Shown here: positions 12,181 to 24,352 of the stretch, piece by piece
Layout: each line of letters begins with the position of its first letter
Position numbering within the stretch: the first letter of the stretch is position 1
Assembly (NCBI RefSeq): GCF_000247815.1
Contig: NC_021677.1
Span: 37,887,717 to 37,951,716 of the forward strand
Direction: 5' to 3'
Source of the DNA: Ficedula albicollis
Taxonomy: Eukaryota; Chordata; Aves; Passeriformes; Muscicapidae
Length of the DNA stretch: 64,000 bases
Notes under the pieces: model-generated
What the model was told of the DNA's origin: nothing
The model's database searches: none
What the model saw: only the letters and a program-made list of their open reading frames with translations
Made by a program: the position numbers and the translations under genes

Positions 12181-12731
12181 AAATACGAGAAAAAAATAAC
12201 CAAAAATGAAAGAGGAAAAAGCAAGATTTTATTAACCCTTGTGAAATGAAGAAAGGAAGCTGTCAAGATGTAGGTTAAGAATGCTAATCCAAATACTACA
12301 ACAAACTTGCCACCATTCTAAATTCTCAGCTACCCCAACTCATTGTCATATTGAGCATTTTTATGCACATTATCAAAGCTGAATAATGGACCTGCAACAT
12401 TAACCACTATAGAAAGTGTGCATTTTTTCCTCGATTAATGCACACTGGAAGAGGCTAAAATATGAGAAAAAAATAACCAAAAATGAAAGAGGAAAAAGCA
12501 AGATTTTATTAACCCTTGTGAAATGAAGAAAGGAAGCTGTCAAGATGTAGGTTAAGAATGCTAATCCAAATACTACAACAAACTTGCCACCATTCTAAAT
12601 TCTCAGCTACCCCAACTCATTGTCATATTGAGCATTTTTATGCACATTATCAAAGCTGAATAATGGACCTGCAACATTAACCACTATAGAAAGTGTGCAT
12701 TTTTTCCTCGATTAATGCACACTGGAAGAGG
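12181..12731. repeat. Local tandem duplication, period 277 bp, two copies
   Basis: Copy 1 starts at 12181 and copy 2 at about 12458; both run from the AAATAYGAGAAAAAAATAAC motif to CACACTGGAAGAGG. The copies are nearly identical, with a C/T difference near the start. The left copy abuts a purine-rich A tract. If NPAS3 polyadenylates further downstream than inferred, this duplication would fall in its 3' UTR. Confidence 0.92.
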
Positions 12732-13105
12732 TCAGCTTTTGTACATTAATCATTTAAAATGCACTTTATATTTTCATTTTTGTACTTTATACAATGTTAC
12801 AGGGAACAGTCTTCAGTCACATTATATCCTACCTAGGCGGGTGATTCTTTTAAATGTGTATTTTCTTTCCCCAGAGTGGCGACCTGTAAGTTGTTGGTGT
12901 CGTGCTGCTAGACATTCTGCCTTACCAACTGAGAACAGAAACATTTGCCAGTGCAGAACTGACAAGACAAAAAAAAGCTTTGGTCCCACAAATGAAAGGG
13001 CAAAAAAAAAAGTCGAACACAGTTTTGATTACACAGATATCCACACACAGTGGCTGGCCTTTAAAAGGGAGCAATCTGCACAAATTCCATAAAAAGAAAA
13101 AAAGG

Positions 13106-13402
13106 CCCAGGGCAAGTGGTTCTGGTGTCTGCAGTGAGAAGCAGGGAGAAGAGATGCCTCCCCAGGTACCCATCACTGTGTGCCAACTCCCTGGCTGCTG
13201 CTGCATGTGCAGAGGATGGGCTGGGGGTGGAACAGGAGGGGAGTGGAAGCCTTCCCAGGGCAAGTGGTTCTGGTGTCTGCAGTGAGAAGCAGGGAGAAGA
13301 GATGCCTCCCCAGGTACCCATCACTGTGTGCCAACTCCCTGGCTGCTGCTGCATGTGCAGAGGATGGGCTGGGGGTGGAACAGGAGGGGAGTGGAAGCCT
13401 TC
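13106..13402. repeat. Local tandem duplication, period 148 bp, two copies
   Basis: Copies start at 13106 and 13254 with CCCAGGGCAAGTGG and end near GAGTGGAAGCCTTC. They are essentially identical across the full unit. The GC-rich unit gives paired shadow open frames on both strands. Confidence 0.93.
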
Positions 13403-14884
13403 TCACCCACTGCAGTTCTTCATTCATTGCCTTTCTTTACAGTGCCTCTCCCACTTGTGACAAATATTTCCAAAGTCCGTATTTTATTTTGTTATTTATG
13501 CAGTCTCTAAGAATGCAAATTTGCCAAAAGCCAAAATCTCCAAGCACTTTTGAGTGCCTAATCTCTTCTCTTCTCTATGTCTACTTAGAAATTAATGCTA
13601 CTGGGCTAGTCAATCTGGGTCAAAATCTGTTTGCCTTATAAATGCTGACTAAAACTGTCTATTCACAGTTTGCAGCACAGCTCTTTGCAGTGAAAGATAC
13701 ACTCAGCTGAAGTAAGAGCATGTGAATCTGGCTCCCTGGGCTGATTTTAAAAAAAGTGTGCACAACTCTAGCTCAGCAAGCCAGCCCAGTACCTTAATAG
13801 ATTGAAGTCTGGCTCTTTGAGCTTCCAAGAAGTTCAGCATGCCCACTTCCCAGGCTCCAAGCACTGAGTTTGACACAACTCCAAGTTGCAGGGGGCAGAA
13901 AGAAGCAAAGGTTAGCAGTGCTGCTTTCAGCTCTGCTGGCGTGTTCCAGTTGGCAATGCATCTTGTTTATGAGGTAGCTAAGGGTGCCAATGCCAACCGA
14001 GAGGAAAACAGAATTCAAATGCAAGAATAAGAATGACCAGAATAAAGCTTAATAGAAGAATAACATGCCTGTTCCAAATCAGTGTTAAGCAGTATTACTA
14101 AAGCCACTAATTCCATGAAGGGGCTTGAGAGGGGCATTTCTGAGCTATTATAAGGGTTGTTTTATATCTCAACCGTACTGCCTACACATGCATCAGAGCT
14201 TGGAGCTGATGGTCAAACTTAATAGACTGCTGTAAGATTTGCAGTTGAATGAGGAAGTTTGTGTATAAAAGAAAATTATGGAAAGGCCATTTCATGGGGG
14301 ATTTTCATAGTGATGCTGTTGCACTTGTCTATCTCTGTTATTTGCAGCAACTTTAATAAGCAAAATCAACTGCTTGAAAGTGTTGAGTCCTTTGGAAAGG
14401 GTTCTTTAGGGTAGGCCTAGCTGCTGTCTTTGTAATATTTGAGGAAAAACTCCACCATGCAGGAAGCTGGGCAAACTTTCTCAAGTCATTTCATCAAAGA
14501 ACATTTCCCAAAACAATTGATCTCAGTAACTGCTGTCTCTAGAAAATTTGTTCTGACCCACTTGTTTTGCAAGGTGATGTATGCAGGTATTTGGAAGCTA
14601 GCTGAAGGGTTGGAAGAGGAAAAGGGCTCTTTTGAAGCCTCGTGACTCTGAGAAGTTACAGCGAAAGAAAAATATTTTAGGAGTACTTAAATAATCAGCT
14701 CTGACAGCTTGCACTGGTGCTTTTGCACAGTGTTTGTGTCGCTGAAGTATCTGCTATGCCCCTGACAGCACATTTATTGCTATGATTTTAGGAAATGCAT
14801 TAGTTTAAATGTGTCAGTGCTCTCAGAGCTATTTGCATAGTATTTTCCCTTCTTACCATTGTAATTTCTTTATTTTCATTTTAG

Positions 14885-15020
14885 GGCTGGGGGAGGAGGG
14901 TGGGAAGACTGGATATGCATTGTCAACTAATTTAATGAACTGTCATCTATCCAGTGAGTTTACTGAAGAGCCTACAGAAATGTTAACAAATGGGATGTCA
15001 CCAGAGCCCCAGATGCTCAG
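14885..15020 (+). other. Exon-like segment with good splice sites, no recognised protein
   Basis: The segment of 136 nt follows a strong polypyrimidine acceptor (TTTCTTTATTTTCATTTTAG) and ends at a near-perfect donor, CAG followed by GTAAGA. One frame is open across it but the peptide resembles nothing I know. It could be an exon of a non-coding transcript, an alternative distal NPAS3 exon, or chance. Confidence 0.25.
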
Positions 15021-15248
15021 GTAAGATCAAACCCTTTATAAAACATGCACATGCATGCACACAGACATTCAGATGTGCTACCCATGAAGCCTAGCTGGGC
15101 TTTTAGACTGGACAGGGTGGTACCTATGTATATATGCATAATAAAGGTCCTATCTTCCTCTCTCACCTATTCTTTCATCTTTTCGTAAGTGAGAATTGGA
15201 AGTTATTTTTATAAAACCTATCAAACCACATCCAAAATTTTTCAGCAA

Positions 15249-15690
15249 ATCATAGAGTGGTTTGGGTTGGAAGAAACCTTAATGATGATTTAGTTCCAAC
15301 CCCCTTGCCATGGGCAGGGATGCCACCCCCTAGATCGGGTTGCTTAAGGCCCCATCCAACAATTCAAGGGATGGGTTTTCCACAATGTCTTTGAGCAACC
15401 AGTTCCAGTGATTCACCACTCTCTGAGCAAAGGATTTCTTCCTAGAATCTAATCTAAACCTGCCCTCTTTCTTTCTAAAACCATTGTCCCTTGTCTTGTC
15501 ACTATTTGTCTGTATAAAGTCCTTCTTCCTCCTTTTTTATAAACCCTCTTATGGTATACTGGAAGGCTGCTAGGAGATCTCCCTGAAGCCTCCTCTTCTC
15601 CATGTTGAACAACACCAACTATCTCAGCCTCTCCTCATAGAAAAGATGCTCCAGACTTCTGATCATCTTCATGGCCCTAAGAGGACCAAA
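15249..15690 (-). mobile_element. CR1 LINE 3' fragment, minus orientation
   Basis: The plus strand begins ATCATAGAGTGGTTTGGGTT and continues with the typical reverse complement of an avian CR1 3' end: GGAAGAAACC, the CCATGGGCAGGGATGCCACC block, the TTCACCACTCTCTGAGCAAAGGATTTCTTCC block and CCTCTTCTCCATGTTGAACAAC. The copy is 5'-truncated, the usual CR1 state, and lacks intact ORFs. It is moderately diverged. Confidence 0.93.
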
Positions 15691-17719
15691 TAGGATCTTT
15701 TTGAAAGCAATAGGACATGAGATAAGCCAAGGATTCAGAGCTCTTTTAATTGACCTGAATCAGGTTGGGAGTTCCCCCCCTACAGTTTTGTTCAGAATCC
15801 TAAAGTCAGCAAGAGTGAAAGAACAGCTTTTATTTCTATAATCACCATGAGGTGGGTCTTTCAGCAAAACAAAACTTCATAGTTCAGATTTTTTTTCATA
15901 TATAATATTTCACATTTCTAGAAGTATCATACTCTAGAAGTAAATACAGAGAGCTTAGTGACTCAGATCTGAAGCCAAGCAGATGAAGCCAATAACTATG
16001 AGTTTGATTAAATTTGTAGGAAGTCATAAGTCTTTTTCCCAACTGGTAGGAGCTGTGTAGACTAGATGCAATGTGGAAGATAAGGGATCTTTTTGTAGAC
16101 ACCCACAGAACAACGGGTACTGACTTAATGCTTGGGAAAAAAGATTATCAGACCCAATAAAGTCTTATGAGATGTCAGTGGGAGAAGGTTTGCATGCTTT
16201 GCAGACAGCAGACTGTATTGCCCAGTACTTTGTTTCAAATTACCTTTCACTGACTTTAGAGACATAGAAATATTGAGATTACCTTTCCCCTCACAAGTTT
16301 TTCTAGCAGAAGGACTCCTTGTTTTTCTTGTTTGGCACAAAAGGGAACATAATATTTTCTGGCAGAAGGAAAGGAATCATGTTTTCCTCTTGCTTTATAA
16401 AAGCACTCACAGATTTATAGCGGAAGTGACAGGAACAGGATGTATTAACCATATGACCCCAGCAGAATGAGTCTATGCTCTTGACTGATTTAAAAGTTTA
16501 TCTCTGTCTTTTGAGCAGCCACAAAGGGTCAAGTCTTGGTCTTGCTCAAATCAATGAGAGTTTGACTAATGACTTTAACGGTTCCAAGACCAAGTTTTGA
16601 GCCAATACTCATAATCAAATAACAAAGCACAGCCTACAGCATGAACCACAGTCCAGTCAGGCTAATTGTTACCCTGCATTGTTTCCTTTCTAATCCTGCA
16701 CCACTCCAGTCACACTCTACGGGAGCAGCTCTTTTTTGTTTAATTAAAAAGCCTTCCCCAGTTTTCCCAAGCTGCATGGTCTGATCCATCCAGAGATTCC
16801 TACCTTTAAAACAGGTGGGGAGTTTAGGCATAGGTGGGCCTGAGAATACTGCCTTCTCACCCATGGTCTGTGGGAGAGGGCCTGGCAGCCTGGGGCTTTT
16901 ATGTGAAAGCAATGGTGGAAACTCTGCTGGACATCAAAGCTTGTACTTTCTTGAAGTGACAGAAGTACTAAGTGGTGGCACATCAGTGTCAACAGTATGC
17001 TTTCCCAGACCTTCTTCTAATATCATCCAAGAGATGGGAAAGTTTTCACTGAAACTAGTTTCCAGTTTTTCAGTGCTGTGAATTTCTGAGGTCTCTTAGC
17101 ATCCTCTGCTGACTCTCCTGTATTTCATTTCTTTCTTCTACCCAGTTCTCTGTTTTATTACAGCATGTATGGTAGTATCTTGCAGGATAGTGACAAAAAA
17201 TTATTTCATCTCAGGAAGTCCAGTCTCCTTAGATCACAGAAAATGGAAAAAAAAACAGGATTCTCCAAAGATTTCTTTGACCTGAAAACACAACCTAAAT
17301 GCTATGATTCATCCTCATAGTAAGGACCAAGGGATCTTGGGACTTTTCAGGATAAGATCAGTTTCTGAGAACATGCCCCCCCATTTATTGCTCATTGGTA
17401 CCTCAAAAAAGCTGTATTTTTTGCCCTCTCTCCTATTTGAAAGGAAAGGTCCTTGCTGCTCTGTATACTTTTGCCTTGCTACAAGACCTGCAGCTTATGT
17501 GCCTGACTTGGGCCCCTTCAGTTCCTAGACCATTTTCTTCACTGGGTTTTTTCTGAAATTCCAGATTGCACATTGGCACGATCATTTGCTTCTCATGAGA
17601 CTGTAGCCTTTGCGTGTTCTTTTTGGCAGCATTTTCCTCTTTTTTCCACTACCTTTGTTTTTGGTTTTGCCCATCCTTATTATCTTTAGAATGTCTTCAA
17701 ACACACACCCCAGGGTGCA
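15691..17719. other. Intergenic DNA, nothing recognised
   Basis: About 2 kb of ordinary AT-balanced sequence lies between two CR1 fragments. Short open frames show no known domain, and no repeat family was recognised. Confidence 0.65.
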
Positions 17720-18015
17720 TAGCACTTCCTCAGCATGCTCTGTTACCATTACTGCCATTCCATGGGCCTTGTTACCAAGCCAATTTTATATCCAATTGGG
17801 TATTTTACTATCAGTCCCATACTTGCTAACCTTATAAATTAATCTGTTATGTGGCACTGTATCGAGAGCCTTTTCAAGTCCAAGTAAATTATGTCTCCTT
17901 CTTCATCGCTGTCCACTTTCATTGTCACTTCCTCAGAGAAATGAATCAAGATTGTTAAGCATGGCCTCCTTTTTGTAAATCCATGCTGACTACCTCTAAC
18001 CAATCTATATTAGAT
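17720..18015 (-). mobile_element. Ancient CR1/L3-like LINE fragment (ORF2 region), minus orientation
   Basis: The plus strand carries GTGGCACTGTATCGAGAGCC, AAGTCCAAGTAAATTATGTC and TTTTGTAAATCCATGCTGAC in the order expected for the reverse complement of the reverse-transcriptase region of CR1/L3-type LINEs. It is heavily diverged with no intact frame. The edges are approximate and family assignment below CR1/L3 is not possible by eye. Confidence 0.75.
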
Positions 18016-18480
18016 TGATATTAAATCAGGACACAGACTCAAAGGGGGCCTGCTATATAAATGCAACCTAAGGTTGCTTCATGTGGAGATGAGAGATGGG
18101 AATAGCTGATATACCACAGTTAGCTGTACCAGGTCTGATGGTTTGCCAATAACTTATTAGTGGCCAGATCTCCCCCCAGGGTCTCAACCAGAACTCTCCT
18201 GGAGAAAAAAAAAAAGCTTTCATCTGCATTTGCCTAGCCTATTTCCATTGCAGACGTGAATGTGATCACCAAGGATGAGAACTGGTTCTGCTTTTATTCA
18301 TCTGTGATTAAGTCAAAATCACAAAGACATTGCAAAACTCTCATTTTCAACAGAATGTTGTCCCTCAGCTTCTGAGAGAGCTATATCTGCATTGCTTAAG
18401 ATGAATGTCAAAAGGCAGCATGGGTATTTGTTTCTGTACCAATGCAGCCAAAGGATGCCAGGAGAATCTCCCACATGGGT

Positions 18481-18626
18481 TAAGGTGCTGGAGAACATGG
18501 GTGGTCTGTCAAGTGCAACAACTTCCCCAATATCCCATTAAGACATGGGATCTTTAAGGTGCTGGAGAACATGGGTGGTCTGTCAACTGCAACAATTCCC
18601 CAATATCCCATTAAGACATGGGATCT
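18481..18626. repeat. Local tandem duplication, period 74 bp, two copies
   Basis: The unit TAAGGTGCTGGAGAACATGG through CATTAAGACATGGGATC occurs at 18481 and 18555. Copy 2 has a G-to-C change and a shorter AACTT segment. Confidence 0.92.
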
Positions 18627-21600
18627 TGCTTCCCAGTAAACATGTCTGCTCTGAATACACATCACTACTGACTAATGCCAGAAAAGCAACTTTTTCCTTG
18701 GCAAGAGGTGGGGTCAGGGACTACAAGCTGCAGCTGTGTGAACTGCATCCCCTTGCTTGCTCGCTGGGGTATAAGTCAGCAGCACACACTAGCAGGATGA
18801 GGAAAGAGGCTCTCAGTAGTGAATCCTAAGAGCAGTTTAGGTATAAATTAAGTAATTTTTGCCAGCTTTTCTACCTTAGTGCCTGGGAATACCTCCCTCA
18901 ATGGTGCAAGCATAGTAGTGGTCTCTTTAGTGTGGAAGGAGAAGGCAAAGTGATCCCAACAGTCTGTCTTGAGCTTGTTTGACAGCATATGCATCAAGTA
19001 CATGAGATCCAGAAGAAGTCAAAGACATCCCTCAGGAAACTAACCTTTGGTCTCATAGGACACCCAAGGTGCAGAAAGTGAACCTTCTGATCTGTGCCCT
19101 GTGGAGGCTTGTTGCTCATGTCCTGTGTATACTGTCATGGTTCCCTTGTGTCTTCAAATCAGAAATGTGGGAGTCTGTGTATGGTGGGAGAGATGTTGCT
19201 TTGGGACAGTTGGTGCTGCTGCAGGACTTAGATATTCTGGCAAACATCTACTGGAACAAAGGAAAGAGCCCCCCCAAGCAGTTTGGCTTGTGTTCAAGGC
19301 CTTGATCCTGTAACAGCCAACAGAGACATGCTCAGAAAAATTACTTGCAGACACAGTAGGTCAATACAGAGAAACATAACTTAAGGGTTATAAGAGTATA
19401 AATAAATAGCTGGAGCATGTCTTCCCTGTTTGCAAGAGAAGATTGCTCATGTGCTTCATGATAAAGACTTCTGAAGAGAAAGTAAGACTATCATTTTTAT
19501 GCAAATATTAAAGCAGAAAGGCAAAAAAAAGCAAATCATGCTGCTAGAGTTCTCACCTTCCTAGTATCTGGTATCTGAAGTAAAACAGTCTTGTCATTGA
19601 CATAAGATACATCACAGCTACATGGAGTCCCACAGCCAAAGAAACATGGTTTAATATGGAGTGCATCATGAAAACTTATATATACAATCCAAATTACCTA
19701 CTATCCTTAAAGAATCAGCTGTTGAATAAGTATAAACCTTAGAAAATATATCAGACATCTGACAGCAAGTTATGTAACACACCCTTCAAGCAGAAACTGT
19801 AACAATGCTTTTCTAAACAAATCTGGTCATAGGTGAGAGGTCAGATGATGGTAACCCTCCCTTCTCATGGTAAAACCCCGTTGAAGCAGTGACCTTGCTG
19901 TAAGTAATGAGAAGTCTGTTCTATATATGCACAATTTGTAGAGTTAAATCTTAGACAAATTAGGAACAATAAAAACTGAACCAAAAATGTAAATGAAAAC
20001 AGCAGCAAAATAATTTGTTGTGACTGTATGGTTCTGCCTATGATATCTGACACACTTTTGTGAGCAAATAGTGAAGTTTTGTGGAGGATCAAAAGCACCT
20101 TTTCATTACATTCATGTTTTCTCTATGTTACCCTGCAGCAGAAGAGTTGTACTTACAGGAATCCACAGTGCACTTCAGAGAAAGGATCCGTGAGAGCAGA
20201 GGGTGGGAGCTGACATTTGAGATAGGAGCCATCCTATAACCTCATCATTAAGTGTCTGCAGGACATCTGCCTTCTCTGCTTCTTTGCATCACAGCTGGAA
20301 CATCCCCATACTCCAGGAGTGCTCTGGCTCCCCTGATAAGCAGGACTCACACCAGCCAGACAGCCTGAGCCCTGAGTGGCAGACTCCCAGCAGGGCAGCA
20401 CAGCACATGAACTGCACCACAGCCCTGCCTGCACATGAACTGCACACATCATTCCTGGCTGCAGGGTCAGGGATACACTGGCCTGCGTGGCTGTGAGCAC
20501 ACCACAAAATTTCTAAATATGGTTAGGGCCACTAAAGTTAAAACCCAGTTGCTTAGAATATGAAAATTCGTATTACCAGAAATCATACCCTGAGGACAAT
20601 TTTCCCAAACTTCATAAATATTAATTTCAAGATTGGCTTACTGGCAAGTTTAAAAAGAAGAAAACAAAGCTCAAGAACTATTCCATTGCTTTAAAGTGTT
20701 GAGGTGTGGATTGCCTCAAACATGCACCACTTCAGCTACAGGACACTGCAATGAGACACAGACTTGGTCACCAAGTCATGCATTTATTTCCAGTACTTAA
20801 GTTCATGTTCCAATGCAGACAAGAGGAGTCTTTTTGAAGCTGAATTAAACCACTACAATATTCTAGGCCTTTGCTTTGACCATTGACTTTCTTTTCTTAC
20901 AGAGACTACAGAGGGAATGATATCTCCCTGTAGCTGACACACCCCCCTAAAAAGTGGGAAATCCAAAGTGCCTCCTTTGAGAGATTCTTGTGTTGGTTCA
21001 AAATATCTTCTCCCCATCTATTTTGGTCAGGTCTAGAGGACAATTCAAGAGAGTGATAAATAAATGAATCTAAAAATCAATTACTTGTAATTCCCTAAAA
21101 GTGTGTTGTGGTACTACTCCCCACTACTGAGTGGCAATGCTGCTGCTGTTAGCAGTTGTATCAGTGTCAGTAGTAATGTGGTGTACTCTAGTAATAATAT
21201 CACTTCTAATATCCCCCAGTAGTGATGGTCATGTTACAAAGATAAGTTCAAAGTACTGCTGGATTTTCCTGTGCTTATGAAAGTGCACTTAGCTGGGAAT
21301 GTTTGCTTCCAACTTCCTTGACCCTCTCTCCTTCCTTTCTACCCACTTTGGTCACTGATAGACTCATTTTTTCATTTGTCTACAAGATTCCCCACTGTCA
21401 GAGGCCAGCAAAGTAGGCAGTTTGGAGTCTTTATGTTAGAATATTATTTGTCAGTTGACCTTGCAATACTATCACTTGATAACTGCATGTGACACCAACA
21501 TTTAGCACTCTGTCTGGGCTGACAGATAAAATTCAAGGCACAAATCAGTAACTGTCCAAGGGCCTGGTCACCACAAAGATGGCTTGCCTTTTCATGCCAT

Positions 21601-21873
21601 GCCCAAAGAAATCTGCATAAGCTATCAGGAGGGGTTCATCACAGTGAGTCACTGGCTCCCAAAATTAGTTACTTTATACTTTGCCACATTGGGAACTTGA
21701 CAGCCTTGTAAGGGGCATGCAAGAAGCTTTTCTTCAGTTCTCTCAGCTGATAAATGCTGTGATGTTGTATTTCAGAAATAACATTTTCCTTGATTATATG
21801 GGTGGGTCTGGGAACCTCTGCTCCAGACTGTAAGAATATGTCCCAGACCAGGGCTCAAAGAGCATTTAAGTGC

Positions 21874-22004
21874 TGATCACTAACTCAAAACAGTACAATA
21901 GTGTTTAAAATAATGATAATAATGATGAATGGTAGCACGTGATCACTAACTCAAAGCAGTACAATAGTGTTAAAAATAATGATAATAATGATGAATGGTA
22001 GCAC
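21874..22004. repeat. Local tandem duplication, period 66 bp, two copies
   Basis: The unit TGATCACTAACTCAAARCAG through GATGAATGGTAGCAC occurs twice, starting at 21874 and 21940, with a few substitutions. The unit also carries a short ATAATGATAATAATGAT simple repeat. Confidence 0.9.
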
Positions 22005-23979
22005 AGTCTTATTCATAATTGTTCATTACAACTGAAATTTGATTAGATCTTCAAACACATCCCATCCATATACCTGACAGCCCTCTGCTGAGCTATAAAG
22101 GTGAGTGGCATGTGCTCAGTGGAGCTGACCCATACAGTGAAATGGTTTATGAGAAATGACAATATATGATGAGAATACAAAACTTTATAATGGGTTTATT
22201 TATTGATTGCAAATATAATTCATGAACTGTGAAGCTGGAAACTGCACCAGAGAGAATTGGTCCAAGAGGACATTACACAGGGAATGAGAGAGGGAAAAAG
22301 AGAATGTATTACATGTAAACTAAGTTAAAGGTTGCCTAAAGGCTTCTGATTCCACAAGCAGAGCCTCTGAGGATAGGATCTGAAAGCCTTTAATGCTACT
22401 AAGGCTTTGTCGGTGAGATATTTGCATATTTTGCCTACAAACCCAAAACGCTGTGTTAATTCATTTTTATTTACCTTTCTGCCACTTCTAAAAGAAACCT
22501 TACAGGAAGACATTAATGACACTGCTTCATAAGAGAGACTTTTCAGAGAGGTAGTGGCTGCAGGGGGGGGAAAATCTGTGTCAAATTTAGGTTATTAACA
22601 ACATAATCCTTAAACAGACAGTATCTCAAAGACTAATTCATCTTCAAATTTGTCTGTGAAAACGGCACGATCCTTCACTCTGTGTGCATGCAAATTTATA
22701 TTGCATGTCTTTTTTCATCGTGTTTACTACAAAGGGAAGAAGGAGAGTTTTGCAGCGCTAGGCTGGAGGCTGGAAAACACAATTTTGCTGTGGCACCTTC
22801 ATGTTACAGCACCTTGCATTCAAATTCAGGTCCCTTTCTCCACAGCCCACCAGTAAAACCAACAGACAAGCAGCTTTCTCTCACAGACCATGTGCAAAGC
22901 AACAGGGCAGCACCAGGGATGAGATTGATGCATTTTTTTGTAAGTTACACAATATTTTTTGCCTACTGCAATGCCAGGTTCTTGCTGGACAAAGCTTTGG
23001 ACAAGCTAAATGAGAAGTAATTGCTCTTAAATCTGTGGCTACAAGAGATCAGGAGTCCCATGTAATACAATTTTAACAGCGTGATTTTTTTAAACACAGT
23101 ATGGCAAAAGGATTCTTGACCTTTTCCCTACTCGAGCATAAAGCACTGAAACCTTTGTGTCTTCCCACACTGAGAGAAGTAAAGACCTTTTTCTTGTGTG
23201 AATTTATATTATTCAGTATAAGCTTCTTTTAAACTTTCCTGTTGTTGGATGTACATTTTTCCTACCTCTACTCAGATCCTTTTAAGATATAATTTATTAG
23301 ATGTTTACTCTTCCTTCCTGTACTTTTCTGCTCGGGGTGTTATATTTATAGTCTCTGTAATGTCAAAATTATCTCAGAGGAAAAACACAGAGTCACATAT
23401 GTAGGCAACATAAATGGCCCCCATTCCACTGCCCAGACCAGAGCCACAGCCTCTCTGGGTGCCTCACAGCCCTGCACCCCTGGATGTGGGCTAGCAGGGA
23501 GGTGGGCAGGGAAGATTAAAAAAAAATCCAGCTATGGCAGCAGTGGCACATTGTGAGTGGAAAGGCCTCAGTTTTGATAGAGCCTTATATGTGGTCTAGG
23601 ACGGATTTCGTGACTCTGCACTGAAAGGCTACAGTGAACTGCAGTTATATTTGTTCTTCACAGGTGCTGTTTTGTTTTCCTGGGGTTTTTCCACACAAAG
23701 TGAGGAAACATTGCATCTGGAAAATTACAAGTTCTGCTCGTGCCAGTAGCTATTTCTGGAGAAGCAGCCGTGAGACACCATTAAACACAGTTAATTAGTT
23801 CTTAGATCACGGCACAGAGAGATAGTAGAGAAAGTAAGGAAAACAAAAACTCGGGGTAGGGGTCTTCAAAACGGCATTTTCTCTAAAGAAATTAATATGA
23901 AATAATAAATAAAGAAAGAAATATGTACATACATAAGTACATAAATAAAAAAAGCTCAGCAATGTAAGGATGCCACAAA

Positions 23980-24314
23980 AGCACAGAATCACAGAATATG
24001 CCGAGTTGGAAGGGATCCACAAAGATCATTGGGTCCAACTCCTGGCCCTGCACAGAACCATCCCCAAGACTCACATCATGTGCCAGAGAGCATCGTCCAA
24101 ATCTCAAACTCTGCTAGGCTTCCTGCTGTGACCTGTCCAAATCTTCTCAAACTCTGCTAGGCTTCCTGCTGTGACCACTTTCCTGAGGAGCCTGTCCCCG
24201 TGCTCAATCACCCTCTGGGTGATGAACCTTTTTCCTAATATCCAACCTAACCCTCCCCATACACAGCTTCAGGCCATTCCCTCATGTCCTGTCCCTGTCA
24301 CCACAGAGAAGAGA
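23980..24314 (-). mobile_element. CR1 LINE 3' fragment, minus orientation
   Basis: The plus strand starts with AATCACAGAATATGCCGAGT and GGAAGGGATCCACAAAGATC, the reverse complement of an avian CR1 3' end. It continues through ATCACCCTCTGGGTGATGAA and CCTGTCCCTGTCACCACAGA. It is 5'-truncated and contains an internal duplication at 24095-24177. Confidence 0.93.
24095..24177. repeat. Local tandem duplication inside CR1, period about 40-43 bp
   Basis: GTCCAAATCT..CTCAAACTCTGCTAGGCTTCCTGCTGTGAC occurs twice in succession within the CR1 copy. The second copy has three extra bases. A normal CR1 has this block once, so the duplication arose after insertion or during assembly. Confidence 0.9.
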
Positions 24315-24315
24315 T

Positions 24316-24352
24316 CTTAGAGGTCTTTTCCAACTTAAATGATCCTGGTTCT
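24316..24352 (+). mobile_element. Short CR1 3' tail, plus orientation
   Basis: TTAGAGGTCTTTTCCAACTT followed by AAATGATCCTGGTTCT matches the 3' terminus of CR1 in the sense orientation and abuts the end of a minus-oriented CR1. The two 3' ends therefore point away from each other. This suggests two insertions or a rearranged one. Confidence 0.7.

Larger units (their letters stand above)
12031..15248. other. Intergenic DNA downstream of NPAS3
   Basis: No gene was recognised here. The stretch begins with an A-rich tract (about 12119-12178). It contains a 277-bp and a 148-bp tandem duplication, and an isolated segment at 14885-15020 flanked by good splice consensus sequences. Open frames around 13.1-13.6 kb are repeated because they lie in the 148-bp duplication and have no protein resemblance. 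Confidence 0.75.
18016..23979. other. Intergenic DNA, two local duplications, otherwise nothing recognised
   Basis: About 6 kb without a recognisable gene or interspersed repeat. It contains the 74-bp and 66-bp tandem duplications listed separately. Open frames are short and without resemblance. Confidence 0.65.

Noticed and set aside
13116..13641. Several overlapping frames of 84-153 codons on both strands
   Set aside because: They repeat because they lie in the 148-bp tandem duplication; peptides show no family resemblance.
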